Of a stretch of 64,000 nt of DNA, positions 1-10,092 are shown one piece after another. The notes below the pieces were generated by a model. It searched no databases and was not told the DNA's origin. It saw only the letters and a list, made by a program, of their open reading frames with translations. Made by a program: the position numbers and the translations under genes. Positions within the stretch are counted from its first letter, which is position 1, and each line of letters starts with the position of its first letter. Source of the DNA: Teredinibacter franksiae (lineage in GTDB: Bacteria > Pseudomonadota > Gammaproteobacteria > Pseudomonadales > Cellvibrionaceae); NCBI RefSeq assembly GCF_014218805.1, contig NZ_JACJUV010000008.1, forward strand, positions 62,001 through 126,000, given 5' to 3'.

Positions 1-17
1 GGAGGTAAGATTTGACT

Positions 18-1052
18 TCAGTTGTTCGTCCATTTAACGCCCCCTTGCATATCAACATCACTGCTCATTTCACCGGTCATCATACCGTCAATTACTTTGG
101 CGATATCCCGATCATTAAATAACACGTCATAAAGCCCTGTTACCAAGGGCATGTAAACACCTAATTTATCAGCTTTTTCTTTAACAATTTTGAGCGTATT
201 AACACCCTCTGCAACTTGGCCAATTTCCGCCAAAATAGCCTCTAACTTTTTGCCTTGCCCCAGCGAGTAGCCCACTCGGTAATTTCGGCTTAAATCGGAG
301 GTACAGGTTAAAATCAAATCGCCTACGCCGGCAAGCCCCAGAAATGTCATTGCGTTAGCGCCTAGCTCAATTGCTAACCTACTCATTTCTGCCAAACTTC
401 GAGTCAACAGCATCGCCATTGTATTACTGCCACAGCCTATTGCCGCAGCCAAACCTGTGACAATGGCATAGATATTCTTTAGCGCACCACCCAGCTCTAC
501 ACCGTACCTATCGTAATTACTGTAAATCCGAAACGTTTTTGAGGAAAATGTCTGCTGAACACAGCGAATAACATCATCATCATCACTGGCTATAACACTG
601 CCTGTGTATTGGCCCTGTATAATTTCTTTGGCAAAGTTGGGGCCACTTAAAACACCGATTCGAACATCGGTGAGCTCCTGCTCCAAAATTTGGCTCATTA
701 ACAAAAAACTGTCGCCTTCAATGCCCTTTGTTGTACTAAGCACCATAGTACGGGGCTTGATGTGGGGGGCCACAAGCCTAGCCACCTCACGAAACGACTT
801 GCTGGGCACAGAGATGGTCACCACGTCACACTGCTCTACGCAATGTAGCAGGTCGGAAGTTACCGTTAAGTTGGGGTCAAGCTTGTATCCCGGTAGGTAT
901 TCCGGGTTCTCCCGCTCTTGCTGGCACCTACGAGCCCTTTCTGCATCGCGCATCCATAGATAGGTATTATTCCCATTACCGGCAATGATATTAGCAATAG
1001 CAGTTCCAAAACTACCGCCACCTAAGACTGCAACCGTATTTACCTCGGCCAT
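18..1052 (-). CDS. gpsA: NAD(P)+-dependent glycerol-3-phosphate dehydrogenase
   Basis: Cytoplasmic enzyme that reduces dihydroxyacetone phosphate to sn-glycerol 3-phosphate, the backbone for phospholipid synthesis. The N-terminus carries the Rossmann nucleotide-binding loop GGGSFG at residues 11-16. The middle has the [10 protein letters not shown] segment with the catalytic lysine, followed by the all-helical substrate domain with [12 protein letters not shown]. Length (344 residues) is normal for GpsA. The ATG at 1052 is preferred over the ATG at 1058: AGGA sits 6 bases before the former and directly abuts the latter. It lies downstream of htpG on the same strand, with a strong terminator hairpin between them, so it probably has its own promoter in 1053-1158. 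Identity is very secure. Confidence 0.97.
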   Translation of the reverse strand: MAEVNTVAVLGGGSFGTAIANIIAGNGNNTYLWMRDAERARRCQQERENPEYLPGYKLDPNLTVTSDLLHCVEQCDVVTISVPSKSFREVARLVAPHIKPRTMVLSTTKGIEGDSFLLMSQILEQELTDVRIGVLSGPNFAKEIIQGQYTGSVIASDDDDVIRCVQQTFSSKTFRIYSNYDRYGVELGGALKNIYAIVTGLAAAIGCGSNTMAMLLTRSLAEMSRLAIELGANAMTFLGLAGVGDLILTCTSDLSRNYRVGYSLGQGKKLEAILAEIGQVAEGVNTLKIVKEKADKLGVYMPLVTGLYDVLFNDRDIAKVIDGMMTGEMSSDVDMQGGVKWTNN

Positions 1053-1158
1053 GGGCATTCCTGATTTTTATATTAGCTACCGGCAGAATTCATCTGCGGC
1101 AAAAGTTGATTAAGTATACGTGAAGGCAAGACCCCCTTCCCGGTATTTAAACGCAAAG

Positions 1159-1186
1159 AAAAAATGGCGCCGAAGCGCCATTTTTA
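1159..1186 (-). terminator. Intrinsic terminator of htpG (possibly bidirectional)
   Basis: A perfect 8-bp stem (AATGGCGC / GCGCCATT) with the stable tetraloop on the minus strand and a run of six T on the minus-strand side begins two bases after the htpG stop codon. There are also five T on the plus side. Confidence 0.85.
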
Positions 1187-1187
1187 A

Positions 1188-3083
1188 TTAGGATAAATCC
1201 ATCAATAGCTTATTCAACCGCTGTACATAAGCTGCTGGGTCTTGCAGGCTGCCACCTTCAGCAAGGTTTGCTTGGTCAAATAGCACGTGAGCAAAATCGG
1301 CGAACCGGTCTTCATCCGTTTCTTTGTCCATTTTTTGCACAAGAGGATGTTCCGGATTAATTTCAATACTCGGCTTACTTTCCGGTACGTCCTGCCCCGC
1401 AGACTCCAACAATCGACGCATTTGCGCACCCATGTCGTCTGCACCAACAACCAAACAGGCAGGGGAATCGGTCAAGCGATGGGTTACCCGCACTTCAGCT
1501 ACATCACCTTCCAACACCTTAGTAACACGCTTCACAAAGTCTTTAAAATCGTTCTCGACTTTTTCCTGCGCTTGCTTATCTTCTTCAGTATCCAGCTTGC
1601 CAAGGTCTAGTGCGCCCTTGCCCACATCCTGGAGCTGCAATTCTTTATACTCGGCGAGATGCCCCATCAGCCAATCATCTACGCGATCGCAGAGCAGCAG
1701 TACCTCGATACCCTTCTTGCGAAACACTTCCAAATGCGGGCTGTTTTTTGCGGTATTAAAGTTTTCAGCTACTACGTAGTATATTTTGTCTTGGCCCTCG
1801 GGCATTCTTTCGATGTAGGCATCAAGCGATTGATCTTGAGTGTCCGTGTCTGTATGCGTCGTGGCAAACTGCATCAGGCTGGCGATTTTTTCTTTATTGG
1901 CAAAATCTTCTGCAGGACCTTCTTTTAGTACCTGACCAAACTCTTTCCAAAATTCTGCATATTGCTCCGCGTCGTTTTTACGCAACTTTTCCAGCATATC
2001 GAGCACACGTTTTGTCAGTGCTGAACGCATGGTATCAATACTTAGGTCTTTCTGCAGAATCTCGCGAGAAACATTTAATGACAGGTCGTTGGAATCGACA
2101 ACACCTTTAATAAAGCGCAGATATAGCGGTAAAAACTGCTCCGCATCATCCATAATAAAGGTGCGCTGAACGTAGAGCTTTAACCCACGTGCCGCATCGC
2201 GATTATACATATCCATCGGTGCCTTGCCTGGAAGAAACAGCAAGCTGGTATAGTCTAACTTGCCTTCAACACGGTTGTGGCTCCACTTAACGGGGTCGGA
2301 AAAGTCGTGTGAAATATGCTTATAAAACTCTTTGTACTCTTCTTCTGTTACTTCACTGCGTGAACGCGTCCACAGTGCCGTTGCGGTATTAACCGTTTCG
2401 TCTTCAGGCTCTTGTTTATCCTTATCCTCTCCATAGTGCTCTTTCTGCATAATGATGGGGATTGAAATATGATCTGAATATTTTTTTATGATAGAGCGCA
2501 AGCGCCAGCCATCGGCAAACTCTTGCTGATCTTTCTTCAAGTGCAGTGTAATGGTGGTGCCGCGTGAAGGCTTTTCAATCGTTTCGACACTGTACTCGGC
2601 TTCGCCAGCACTTTCCCAGCGAACCCCCTCCTCCTTCGCCAAACCTGCGCGACGGGTTTCAACGGTAACCCGGTCGGCAACGATAAACGCCGAGTAGAAA
2701 CCAACCCCGAACTGACCAATAAGATGAGAATCTTTTTGTTCATCCCCTGTCATGTTGGATAAAAACTGAGCAGTGCCCGATTTGGCGATGGTGCCAAGGT
2801 GGTCAACCACATCTTCCCGGCTCATGCCTATACCATTGTCGCTGATAGTGACGGTATTGGCTTCTTTATCAAAGCTAATGTTGATTTTCAGGTCGGAGTC
2901 ATCTTCGTAGAACTCCCCATGATTAAGTGCTTCAAAGCGCAGCTTATCAGCAGCATCCGACGCGTTTGATACCAGTTCGCGAAGAAAAATCTCTTTATTG
3001 GAATACAGCGAGTGGATCATTAGGTGCAGAAGCTGTTTTGCTTCCGTTTCAAACCCACGAGTTTCTTTGGTGGCCTCTGTCAT
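1188..3083 (-). CDS. htpG: Molecular chaperone HtpG (Hsp90)
   Basis: Cytosolic ATP-dependent Hsp90 chaperone that helps late folding and stress recovery of client proteins. The N-terminal GHKL ATPase domain shows the Bergerat-fold motifs: [16 protein letters not shown] near residue 38, SDNGIGM near 82, and [11 protein letters not shown] near 125. The middle and C-terminal dimerisation domains follow to a normal length of 631 residues. The ATG at 3083 is chosen because AGGAG lies 8 bases upstream; a TTG one codon earlier is unlikely. Upstream (3147-3175) is a near-consensus RpoH promoter, so heat-shock control is well supported by the sequence. Monocistronic: a terminator follows directly. Confidence 0.98.
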   Translation of the reverse strand: MTEATKETRGFETEAKQLLHLMIHSLYSNKEIFLRELVSNASDAADKLRFEALNHGEFYEDDSDLKINISFDKEANTVTISDNGIGMSREDVVDHLGTIAKSGTAQFLSNMTGDEQKDSHLIGQFGVGFYSAFIVADRVTVETRRAGLAKEEGVRWESAGEAEYSVETIEKPSRGTTITLHLKKDQQEFADGWRLRSIIKKYSDHISIPIIMQKEHYGEDKDKQEPEDETVNTATALWTRSRSEVTEEEYKEFYKHISHDFSDPVKWSHNRVEGKLDYTSLLFLPGKAPMDMYNRDAARGLKLYVQRTFIMDDAEQFLPLYLRFIKGVVDSNDLSLNVSREILQKDLSIDTMRSALTKRVLDMLEKLRKNDAEQYAEFWKEFGQVLKEGPAEDFANKEKIASLMQFATTHTDTDTQDQSLDAYIERMPEGQDKIYYVVAENFNTAKNSPHLEVFRKKGIEVLLLCDRVDDWLMGHLAEYKELQLQDVGKGALDLGKLDTEEDKQAQEKVENDFKDFVKRVTKVLEGDVAEVRVTHRLTDSPACLVVGADDMGAQMRRLLESAGQDVPESKPSIEINPEHPLVQKMDKETDEDRFADFAHVLFDQANLAEGGSLQDPAAYVQRLNKLLMDLS

Positions 3084-3146
3084 CAATTTTTCTCCTAAAA
3101 AACAGTTCTTGCTTCGGCAACTGCCGATTGAGTAAGTTGCTCGCTT

Positions 3147-3175
3147 ATATGGAGTTTTAGACAGAGGATTTCAAG
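3147..3175 (-). promoter_or_regulatory. Sigma-32 (RpoH) heat-shock promoter of htpG
   Basis: On the minus strand CTTGAAA (3175-3169) is followed after 14 bases by CTCCATAT (3154-3147). The E. coli sigma-32 consensus is CTTGAAA, an 11-16 base spacer, then CCCCATNT, so the match is 7/7 and 7/8. The predicted start lies around 3140, giving a leader of roughly 55 bases to the htpG ATG. Confidence 0.85.
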
Positions 3176-3230
3176 GGGTGGGGTAAGCGGCTGGAGTGCC
3201 AGCCGCGACAGAAACTGTATAGGCCGCTGA

Positions 3231-3551
3231 CTAACGGCACTTGTAAAGCGAAAAAGCCTGCTTGCCCTCCTCTGAAACTGTGCCTTCCGCAACAAGGGTG
3301 TCTGCTTGCATACTCAGCGCTTCATTGCGTGCCAGGGTAAGCAGCTCTTCCCACACTTTAGTGTCTTTACGGTTGATAAAACCAACCTTGTTTTTTACGC
3401 CAACAGTGCTTTTACCCAGCCGTTTACAGTCCTGTACTACTTCGGGCTTAACTAATGCCACGGCCTCCGTACCGGCTTCCGGCTTTACCCATGTGCAGGC
3501 TGAAAATAAAAATACGCTCACAAGCACAGGCCCGAGAATGTTGTTGACCAT
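3231..3551 (-). CDS. DUF4156 (YjeI-like) small lipoprotein
   Basis: A 106-residue envelope protein of unknown function. It has a short lipoprotein signal ending in the lipobox FSAC (Cys19), then a compact domain with a conserved Cys pair (Cys42 and Cys105) and the run LARNEALSMQADTL typical of DUF4156/YjeI proteins. The ATG at 3551 is preceded by AAGGGGG at a good distance. It lies alone between htpG (same strand, upstream side 3087-3230 holding the htpG promoter) and the divergent ycdX-like gene. The family assignment is from remembered motif pattern; no reaction is known. Confidence 0.8.
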   Translation of the reverse strand: MVNNILGPVLVSVFLFSACTWVKPEAGTEAVALVKPEVVQDCKRLGKSTVGVKNKVGFINRKDTKVWEELLTLARNEALSMQADTLVAEGTVSEEGKQAFSLYKCR

Positions 3552-3690
3552 ATTATCCCCCTTGGTTTAGTCATAATGTCGTTACAATTAAGCTAATGCT
3601 ACCAGAACTGCCTGCCTTCATGTGGTCATAGTTCTGAGTTAGGATCACACCCTAGGCAGCAGCCCTACATTTTTAGGTTTTAGACATATT

Positions 3691-4491
3691 ATGCGAACAC
3701 TTTGTGACACCCACGCCCACACCATAGCTAGCACCCATGCATTCAGTACAGTACACGATTATTTTGCTGCAGCAGAAGCAAAAGGCATTCAACTCTTCGC
3801 CATTACCGACCACGCGCCCGCAATGCCCGACTCACCGCACTATTGGCATTTCGGCAACATGAAGATAATCCCCCGTGTTCACAAGGGTATCGCTATGTTG
3901 AGGGGCATCGAAGCCAATATATTACCCCAAGGCAAACACTCAGTGGGCGGACACCACAAGATGGAAGGGCTGGATATACCGCCAAATCTAGTACCCTTTT
4001 TAGATATCGTTATCGCGAGCTTTCACGAACCAGTGTTTCCTATAGCCGATGAACGCGAACACACCAAAGCCGCCATTCGAGCGTTTGAAACCGGCCTTTG
4101 CCAAATTTTTGGTCACCCCGGCAACCCCAACTACCCTGTATTACAAGAAGATATTGTACGCGCAGCGAAAGACAATAATGTTGCCATCGAAATCAACAAC
4201 AGTTCGTTTACCTATTCACGCAAAGGCAGTGAACGCTACTGCCTAAAACTTATGGAGATGGTGGACAAGCACGACTGGAAAGTGGTTTTTGCCAGCGATG
4301 CGCATATTGCATGGCACCTAGGAGATCATCAGCACTGTATTGCCAAAGCTGAAGCCATTGGCTTTCCCGAGCATAGAGTACTGTCCACGTCACCGACGAA
4401 ACTGCTTTCGTTCTTGAGCGAGCATGAAAAACGCGTAGTTCAAGAGCTTGAGCCCTGGCTAAGCGTAAATTCAGCTCACACCGCCACATAA
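3691..4491 (+). CDS. ycdX: PHP-domain phosphatase, YcdX family
   Basis: Cytoplasmic trinuclear-metal hydrolase of the PHP superfamily. The four PHP metal-ligand motifs are visible: THAHT at residues 7-11, FAITDHAP near 37, the RGIEAN / SFHEPVF part in the middle, and VFASDAH near 203. FGHPGNPNYP and EINNSSF are signature blocks of the YcdX subfamily, which has phosphatase activity and is linked to swarming in E. coli. Length 266 is slightly above the E. coli protein because of an extended C-terminus. It starts at the only sensible ATG, has no obvious partners, and is followed by a gap containing repeat copy A. Confidence 0.93.
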   Translation: MRTLCDTHAHTIASTHAFSTVHDYFAAAEAKGIQLFAITDHAPAMPDSPHYWHFGNMKIIPRVHKGIAMLRGIEANILPQGKHSVGGHHKMEGLDIPPNLVPFLDIVIASFHEPVFPIADEREHTKAAIRAFETGLCQIFGHPGNPNYPVLQEDIVRAAKDNNVAIEINNSSFTYSRKGSERYCLKLMEMVDKHDWKVVFASDAHIAWHLGDHQHCIAKAEAIGFPEHRVLSTSPTKLLSFLSEHEKRVVQELEPWLSVNSAHTAT

Positions 4492-4585
4492 TTTGACCCT
4501 ATGGTTACCGACCACTCAAAAACTAGGGGTTTTGCTTGCAGACTACACACGTTGCTTTGTAGTAAATGGCGACAGCATTTATGTA

Positions 4586-4712
4586 AGGGTATCCCCTCTA
4601 ATGGTTTTTTACCTCTGGCTTTGTGTGCGGTTCATGCGCAAGGCAAAATTTACAGGCTTGCAGCTTTGCCCTAGACAAAAATTTTCACGCTGTGTGTGAA
4701 TTACACACAAAA
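4586..4712. repeat. Dispersed intergenic repeat, copy A
   Basis: About 125 bp that recurs in diverged form at 8270-8394. Shared blocks include GCAAAATTTACAG, GCCCTAG and CACACAAAA, in the same order and spacing. The right end contains the near-palindrome TGTGTGAATTACACACA. No gene overlaps it. The two copies are direct repeats bounding the glycine-zipper and histidine-kinase genes. The remaining sequence of the 4492-4955 gap shows nothing else recognisable. Confidence 0.7.
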
Positions 4713-4955
4713 TGGCTCTGCACACCGGCTAGTTGCCTACAGGGATGCAGGTACGTATCCTGAAAGGCTTATCATCTAGAGCCTAGCGTTCACTTCTGAC
4801 GCATATGGCTTCTGCGCGGGCAGCCTTGCAGCGCATAGAGGCCCTTAAATTTGACATTAGGCTCGCTAGGCTTATTATTTCTTCCAATAAAAGAAATCCA
4901 GATTTTAACAGTGCTACCGCACACCAATTTGAACAACATTATCGAGGACACCATA

Positions 4956-5462
4956 ATGAAAAAAAATATCATCGTCATTGCATTTAGCCTGCTTGCCGTA
5001 AGCGCTTACGCGAACAAGCAATATGTTTTCCCAGCAAAAGATCAAACCCCAGACCAACAAACCTTAGATGAAAAAGCATGCGACGGTTGGGCTAAAGACC
5101 AAGTTGGCACCTCTCCAGCTGAGATTGATACACAAATAAACGCGGCCAAATCTGCCCCTCAAGCCCCCGCTGACGCCCAAGCATCCGCCGGAGCGGGTGG
5201 CTCAGGTGCCGTAAGGGGAGCAATAGTAGGCTCAGCCATTGCTGGAGGAACCGACAACAACCGAACAGAAGCAGCAGCGGTTGGCGCTGTTCTTGGTGCG
5301 GCTAGAGCCAATAGAAGAAGTGGCCAAGCTAACGCCCAAGCTCAAACACAAGCTCAAACGGCTACTACTCAAGCCCAAGTCGACACTCTAGAAGCAAAGA
5401 AAGGCGAATTTTACAAAGCTCGAGGAATCTGTTTAACAGGGAAAGGTTACACCGTAAACTAA
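4956..5462 (+). CDS. Exported glycine-zipper protein
   Basis: A 168-residue protein with a clear Sec signal peptide (residues 1-19, cleavage after AYA). A mature acidic start contains one Cys in KACDGWAKDQ. An Ala/Gly-rich core, GGSGAVRGAIVGSAIAGG with AAAVGAVLGAARANRRSGQ, has the alternating small-residue pattern of a glycine zipper (YMGG-like/OmpA-associated). An Ala-Gln-rich linker of short repeats QAQTQAQT follows, then a C-terminal segment with a second Cys (ARGICLTGKGYTV). The ATG at 4956 is chosen over an upstream in-frame start because AGGA precedes it and the signal peptide begins there. Function unknown; probably envelope-located. Confidence 0.8.
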   Translation: MKKNIIVIAFSLLAVSAYANKQYVFPAKDQTPDQQTLDEKACDGWAKDQVGTSPAEIDTQINAAKSAPQAPADAQASAGAGGSGAVRGAIVGSAIAGGTDNNRTEAAAVGAVLGAARANRRSGQANAQAQTQAQTATTQAQVDTLEAKKGEFYKARGICLTGKGYTVN

Positions 5463-5488
5463 ACGGCACAGCCATTAAAAATCGTGCG

Positions 5489-5521
5489 GCAAAGGCTTTT
5501 TTCACTAAAAACAGCCTTTGC
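5489..5521. terminator. Strong hairpin after the glycine-zipper gene
   Basis: Perfect 9-bp inverted repeat GCAAAGGCT / AGCCTTTGC with a 15-base loop, 26 bases after the stop. No long T-run follows, so it may be a weak terminator or an mRNA-stabilising hairpin. The rest of 5522-5815 shows no gene. Confidence 0.5.
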
Positions 5522-5815
5522 TTACTTCCTGTATTTTTCACAATCCGCTTTATTGGCAACAACATTGGCAATAATAGCTTTTCTTAACGCCATGTTGAAA
5601 AACGCTAAAAACATCGAGCAAATAAAATCAAGCAGATAAAAAAGAAAGCATACGCTTTCCCTTATCACAAGAACTCCACTGCTAGTCCAAACTTTCGGTT
5701 AGCGTAAAGTTTTTCGGTAACCACTCAGCCTCGATAAAAACCATTAGAACAAGCCAGCAACATAGAACAACAATAAGCCATCAATATTCGCACAAGCATA
5801 ATAATTAACACGCAT

Positions 5816-8105
5816 TCACAAGGGTAACCAGCAGGTAAACCGGGAGCCCTTGCCATACTCACTACGAACCGAAAGCTCTCCATCGTGCAAGCTCACCAGC
5901 TCCTCGGCCAAGGCAAGGCCAAGCCCTGTTCCCACTTCTCCAGCATGGAACGGGTCATCCAGTCTCTCGTAACGATGGAACACCCGCGGAAGGTCATCCG
6001 GCTTTATACCCACACCGGTATCCGACACTACAATGGCTAAACCACGAATTTTGTGCCGGCTTTCGAGTAACGTGTAAACGCATACCTGCCCTTGAGAAGT
6101 ATATTTTATTGCGTTTGATACTAGATTAATCATGACTTGTAGCAAGCGCTGTTTATCAACCTCAATGGTTTCAACACAAGTACCGCCCGTAATCAACTGC
6201 AGATTTTTGCTTTCAGCTAATGGCCCCATAATGCCATTCACTTCTTCCATTAATGCCAACACATTAACCGACTCCCGCGTAATACTCATTTTACCCGCTT
6301 CTACCTTGGATAAATCGAGGATGTCATTTATAAGATTGAGTAAATGCTTGCCATTGCGCTCGATAACACCCAAAGCGTTTATCAATTTTGCGTCGCCATC
6401 GCCAGCATACGTTTTATTTAAGCGAACACTAAACCCAATAATAGAATTTAGTGGTGTACGTAGTTCATGTGACATGCTCGCCAAAAAAGAAGATTTAACC
6501 GAATTAGCCTGCTCAGCAGCTATAAGCGCGCTATTAAGCTCCTTGGTTTTTGCTTTCACTTCATTCTCGACCAGTTCACTACGACTAAGGCTAAATAAAA
6601 TAAACAAGCCAAACATTGTTACTACGGCAAAACCGCCAATTAGCACCACCCACACGTCGAGAGTCTGGTGGCGGCGCACGTATTCAACTGAAGGCGAAAA
6701 TTCCACTTTCCAGATGCGGTGCGCAAAAGGCACTATAAGGTTGCGAGTCAATCCGGTTGGCTTCACATGCTGCTGATAAAATATCTCAGGTTCTTAGGGG
6801 TTAGTGATATCACTTAACGTTACCGCAACAAATTTACTTGTAGACTGACCCAGTGTGGCCGCCAGCAAATCGTGCACGCGATACACCGAGGAAACAAGAC
6901 TAGTAACTTCACCGCGCCCATCCAAAACGGGAGCCAAAATCAAAAAGGCCGACTGCTCTTCTTTTTCCTGTACCAATGTTATAGGTGCTGTTTCTCCGGT
7001 ACTCTTTTTAGATAACACCAGCTCAATCGTCTTCAGTCGATCAACCTGTGAACCCAAGTCAAACCCCAATGCAGCCTCGTTTCCTAGCATAGGTTCAATA
7101 TAGGTAACGGGGAAATAGCGCGACCGACTTTCGGCCGTCACCAACCGACCTGAAGCATCGCGCTCGGAAATAGAGAATTCGCGCGCCAACTGCAGAGAAG
7201 TATGCTGTTCAAACTGCTTGCGTTCACCTTTAGAAATAATGGGCACCCAAGAAAGAGCATGAGTACCCGTAGTAAACAGTGAAACATTACGGGCATAGTT
7301 TTCGAAATGTCGATAATCAACTTCACCAAAAACAGAGAATACCGAACTCAATGCGCCAGAAGTATGAATAATATTTTGCAGCTGTTTAACCAAGCTGGTG
7401 TGCATTCCTGCAACTTTTTCAGAAAACAGCTGCTCTATTTTTTGCTCTTGAGAGTTTCGCGCTGAAACAAAAATAGTCGTCGCTATAAGAATTGAGCACA
7501 GATAAACTACAAAAAATGTTAACAACGTAGTTTTCTTCGCCCACTCCAAACTCAAACATAACGCTAATATGATAGGGCAAAAAATAAGCACCCCTATAGA
7601 ATCACCAACCCACCAGTGCAGCCAGTTTATGCCAGCATCAACCGGCGCAATTACCCCAGAATAAACCAGACTAAACACGCCCACACCCGATGACACCCGA
7701 TGACACCAGGCAAGCCAGGGGCCCACCGAAAAGACCCAGTAGAACCGCATCATTTGGGCGCTGAACGATATTTGGAAAACGTGTAAAACGGCGGACAAAC
7801 CACCATGCAGTAAGGCTCTGACAACTAGCCCCAACCGCTATAATCATCGCAGGCACCCACTCGGAAGACGGCTCAAATACTGACCCGCCGCCAAACCCGA
7901 CATTCAACACGAACGAGCCTAAACCCACGCCCAGTACAGTACGCCGGCCCACCATGAGCACCATAAGGAACGCAAAACCCGCCGCAGGCCAGATGGGGCT
8001 CGCGAACCCTGGCGGAATCGCAAAAAAACCGGCCAATGCACCCATTGCCCAGTAACCAAGGGCGGTAATTAATGGATACTGAATGTGAGTAAACAAACGA
8101 TTCAT
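5816..8105 (-). pseudogene. Broken MASE1-CHASE sensor histidine kinase gene
   Basis: Read on the minus strand it falls into three pieces that make one protein of about 760 residues. Piece 1 (8105-7671) is the N-terminal MASE1 multi-helix membrane sensor. Piece 2 continues it from about 7700 (SSGVGVFSLVYSG, NWLHWWVGDS) through a helix and a periplasmic CHASE ligand domain to a TAA at 6794-6796. Piece 3 (to 5816) has the last transmembrane helix, H-box MSHELRTPLNS, N-box NLVSNAIKY, G1 DTGVGI and G2 GTGLGLALAEE. The frame is lost at 7683-7702, where the 10 bp ACACCCGATG (plus strand) is duplicated in tandem; deleting one copy restores a perfect MASE1 sequence. Pieces 2 and 3 share a frame, so the TAA is a nonsense lesion. 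The kinase core has every catalytic motif and could conceivably be made alone from an ATG at 6766. Inactive gene is most likely; two sequencing errors are less likely. Confidence 0.85.
7683..7702. repeat. 10-bp tandem duplication causing a frameshift
   Basis: Two adjacent copies of ACACCCGATG followed by a partial third (ACACC, 7703-7707). The extra 10 bases shift the histidine-kinase frame; removal of one unit joins ACLVSSG to VGVFSLVYSG in frame. This is consistent with slippage. Confidence 0.9.
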
Positions 8106-8269
8106 CGTATATTACACGAACTATAAATGGCGCTATGTGTAGCATAGCTGTATATGGCTAATACTGACTGGCAGAATTCGAACCGCATTTGGCCCACTTT
8201 TCTCAGCCAAACATGCCTAATGAAAGGATCGACACTAGCGGTATAGTGGATTCTTAGCGGGTAATAATT

Positions 8270-8394
8270 AGGGCACCTTTATTAATTGCTTTCGACCTCT
8301 AGCTTTGTATGCGGATCGAGCGCAAAGCAAAATTTACAGCCATACTGGTGCCCTAGCAAAAATTTTTACCGCCGTGTATGAATCGCACACAAAA
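8270..8394. repeat. Dispersed intergenic repeat, copy B
   Basis: Second copy of the repeat at 4586-4712, in the same orientation, with substitutions and short indels. It starts with AGGGCACC and ends in GCACACAAAA. It lies in the 8106-8556 gap upstream of the histidine kinase; the remainder of that gap shows no gene. Confidence 0.7.
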
Positions 8395-8556
8395 CCCCCA
8401 AAACGCGCGGTCTGGCAAGCAGCGCTGGCCTGATTGGAAAGGCAGCCAACCTTCCGCTACGCGGTACGCTTTACATTACGGATCACCAAGTCGCGAAAAG
8501 GCTAAAATCAATAAATAGAGGTGTCTTTTACCCTATAAAACCAACTGATCATTCTG

Positions 8557-8585
8557 CTGTCAATATCTCAAATGTTCTTTATAAT
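8557..8585 (+). promoter_or_regulatory. Sigma-70 type promoter of the lipoprotein cluster
   Basis: CTGTCA (8557-8562), 17-base spacer, perfect TATAAT (8580-8585). The predicted transcript start near 8592 lies after the earliest in-frame start codons and before the ATG at 8615, which supports the latter as the real start. Confidence 0.6.
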
Positions 8586-8614
8586 TGATGAGCCATTCAC
8601 AAACCTTGAATCAT

Positions 8615-9952
8615 ATGAAAAAAATCATTCTCTTGCTGCTTATAACGTCGTTAACCGCATGCAGTAGCTTGGTAGATAAGGGCGATAAACTGTATGAGTC
8701 GGGTTTATATAACGAAGCCGCTGACTTTTACCAGCGAGCGATTGAGCGAGACCCGGACAATATCGAGGCTAGACTGGGGCTGAATCAAACCCGCTATAAA
8801 ATCATTGATAGAGGCCTTATAGAAGTGCGCATGATGCGGCTATCATCCAATCATACGGCCGCAGCCGAAAAACTCGAACAAATTTTACGCGATGAATCCA
8901 ATTGGAATATTGTATTGGATGGCCCCATAACATCAACACAGGCAGAGGAAACCCGATACGCCAGTTATTGGCTATTAAGGCAAGCAGAGGTACTCGCCAA
9001 TTCGAGCAACCCAGACACATTCCGATGGTTTTTGTACACCTACCGCCAATTGATCGCCAATGGCCAACTAGTCGGCAAACTCACAACTTACCACGACGCC
9101 GTTTGGGCAAAAGGGAAACAGCAGTGCCAAGCATTAGTAAAAGATGTTAAAGGACAACGCTTCTTTCTAAAAGAATTCACCGAAAAATATTGCGGTGCCT
9201 GGAACCAAAGCACTAACCTAAAAGTTGACCCACAAGACAACAGTCGATTCAAACAACTGTTACCGGACATACAGTTAACGCAAAATTTAAACCGCAATCA
9301 AAATCAATTCCACACAATAAATGCTGGCGCTGACTCATTAAATGAACAATTTCGCAATAGCTTGTGGTACTCCCCTATGGGTTCATCGGCATTAAAATTA
9401 AGCATTGACGGCAATGTAAACTACCGACACCGCCAATCACGCGAAACGCGCCAGGCCAATTACACTACCGACAGTAAAATCGTTAGAAAAGGCGAAGATG
9501 GCAAAGACATATCCGAGACCGTATCGGTTAACCACACCCACCCTTACATTGCCTTTGTACACAGAGAGACGCTAGCATTAAACTTAAAATACACTAGCTT
9601 CATTAATAGAAACGCCATCTCACGAAGCATAAATAAGCCCACAAAAAAAACATCCGTGGCTCACAACGAAGAACTCCCAGCGGCCAACTTACACCCCAAA
9701 AAAGCGAAATTAATGAACATTACGACCGTCGTAGCTGAGCAAATAAACCAGTTAAATACTGGCTACCTTGGCGCATTGGAGCAGTTTTGGATAAGAACCT
9801 ATTGTGATCAAACCAATCACACGAGCCCCTCGGGAGAGCAGATAATGCGTTGTGGCGCCGCCAAACCCGATGACACCTATATCAACAACTGGTTCGTTCA
9901 GAAATGGGGGATCGATTACCAGCAAATGACAGAGCTTTATGGCCTAGAATAG
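8615..9952 (+). CDS. TPR-containing outer-membrane lipoprotein
   Basis: A 445-residue lipoprotein of unknown function. The signal peptide ends in the lipobox LTAC (Cys16). TPR-like helices follow at residues about 20-60 (GDKLYESGLYNEAADFYQRAIERDPDNIEARLGL). The remainder is a mostly hydrophilic domain without a motif I recognise, with Cys residues near 173, 191, 407 and 420 that could form disulfides. The start at 8615 follows from the promoter at 8557-8585 and the signal peptide; there is no strong ribosome site. It is first in a same-strand series of five lipoprotein genes, so a shared envelope role is likely. Confidence 0.8.
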   Translation: MKKIILLLLITSLTACSSLVDKGDKLYESGLYNEAADFYQRAIERDPDNIEARLGLNQTRYKIIDRGLIEVRMMRLSSNHTAAAEKLEQILRDESNWNIVLDGPITSTQAEETRYASYWLLRQAEVLANSSNPDTFRWFLYTYRQLIANGQLVGKLTTYHDAVWAKGKQQCQALVKDVKGQRFFLKEFTEKYCGAWNQSTNLKVDPQDNSRFKQLLPDIQLTQNLNRNQNQFHTINAGADSLNEQFRNSLWYSPMGSSALKLSIDGNVNYRHRQSRETRQANYTTDSKIVRKGEDGKDISETVSVNHTHPYIAFVHRETLALNLKYTSFINRNAISRSINKPTKKTSVAHNEELPAANLHPKKAKLMNITTVVAEQINQLNTGYLGALEQFWIRTYCDQTNHTSPSGEQIMRCGAAKPDDTYINNWFVQKWGIDYQQMTELYGLE

Positions 9953-9971
9953 GCCGTAAACCAAGAAGCCT

Positions 9972-10002
9972 CTGAATAAGCGAATATTCAGGATCTATTC
10001 AG
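9972..10002. repeat. Inverted repeat CTGAATA / TATTCAG with an extra half-site
   Basis: CTGAATA (9972-9978) pairs with TATTCAG at 9985-9991 and again at 9996-10002. It sits in the gap after the TPR lipoprotein gene and could be an mRNA hairpin or an operator. No T-run follows. Confidence 0.4.
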
Positions 10003-10092
10003 AATAGAACCTGTACGCTCTGCACCATTAAAGCTAAACTTGCCAAGAGGCATTCACCCCTCCCTTACAACCGAACAACTAAAGGAAACTCC

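Noticed and set aside
4493..4699. 68-codon frame after the ycdX-like gene
   Set aside because: Most of it is inside the dispersed repeat, no ribosome site, no resemblance to a protein, and copy B of the repeat does not keep the frame.
6794..7834. CHASE protein as a separate intact gene from the kinase
   Set aside because: The following kinase part is in the same frame directly after the stop and supplies the second membrane helix; the start ATG lies inside a frame-shifted stretch, not at a natural N-terminus.
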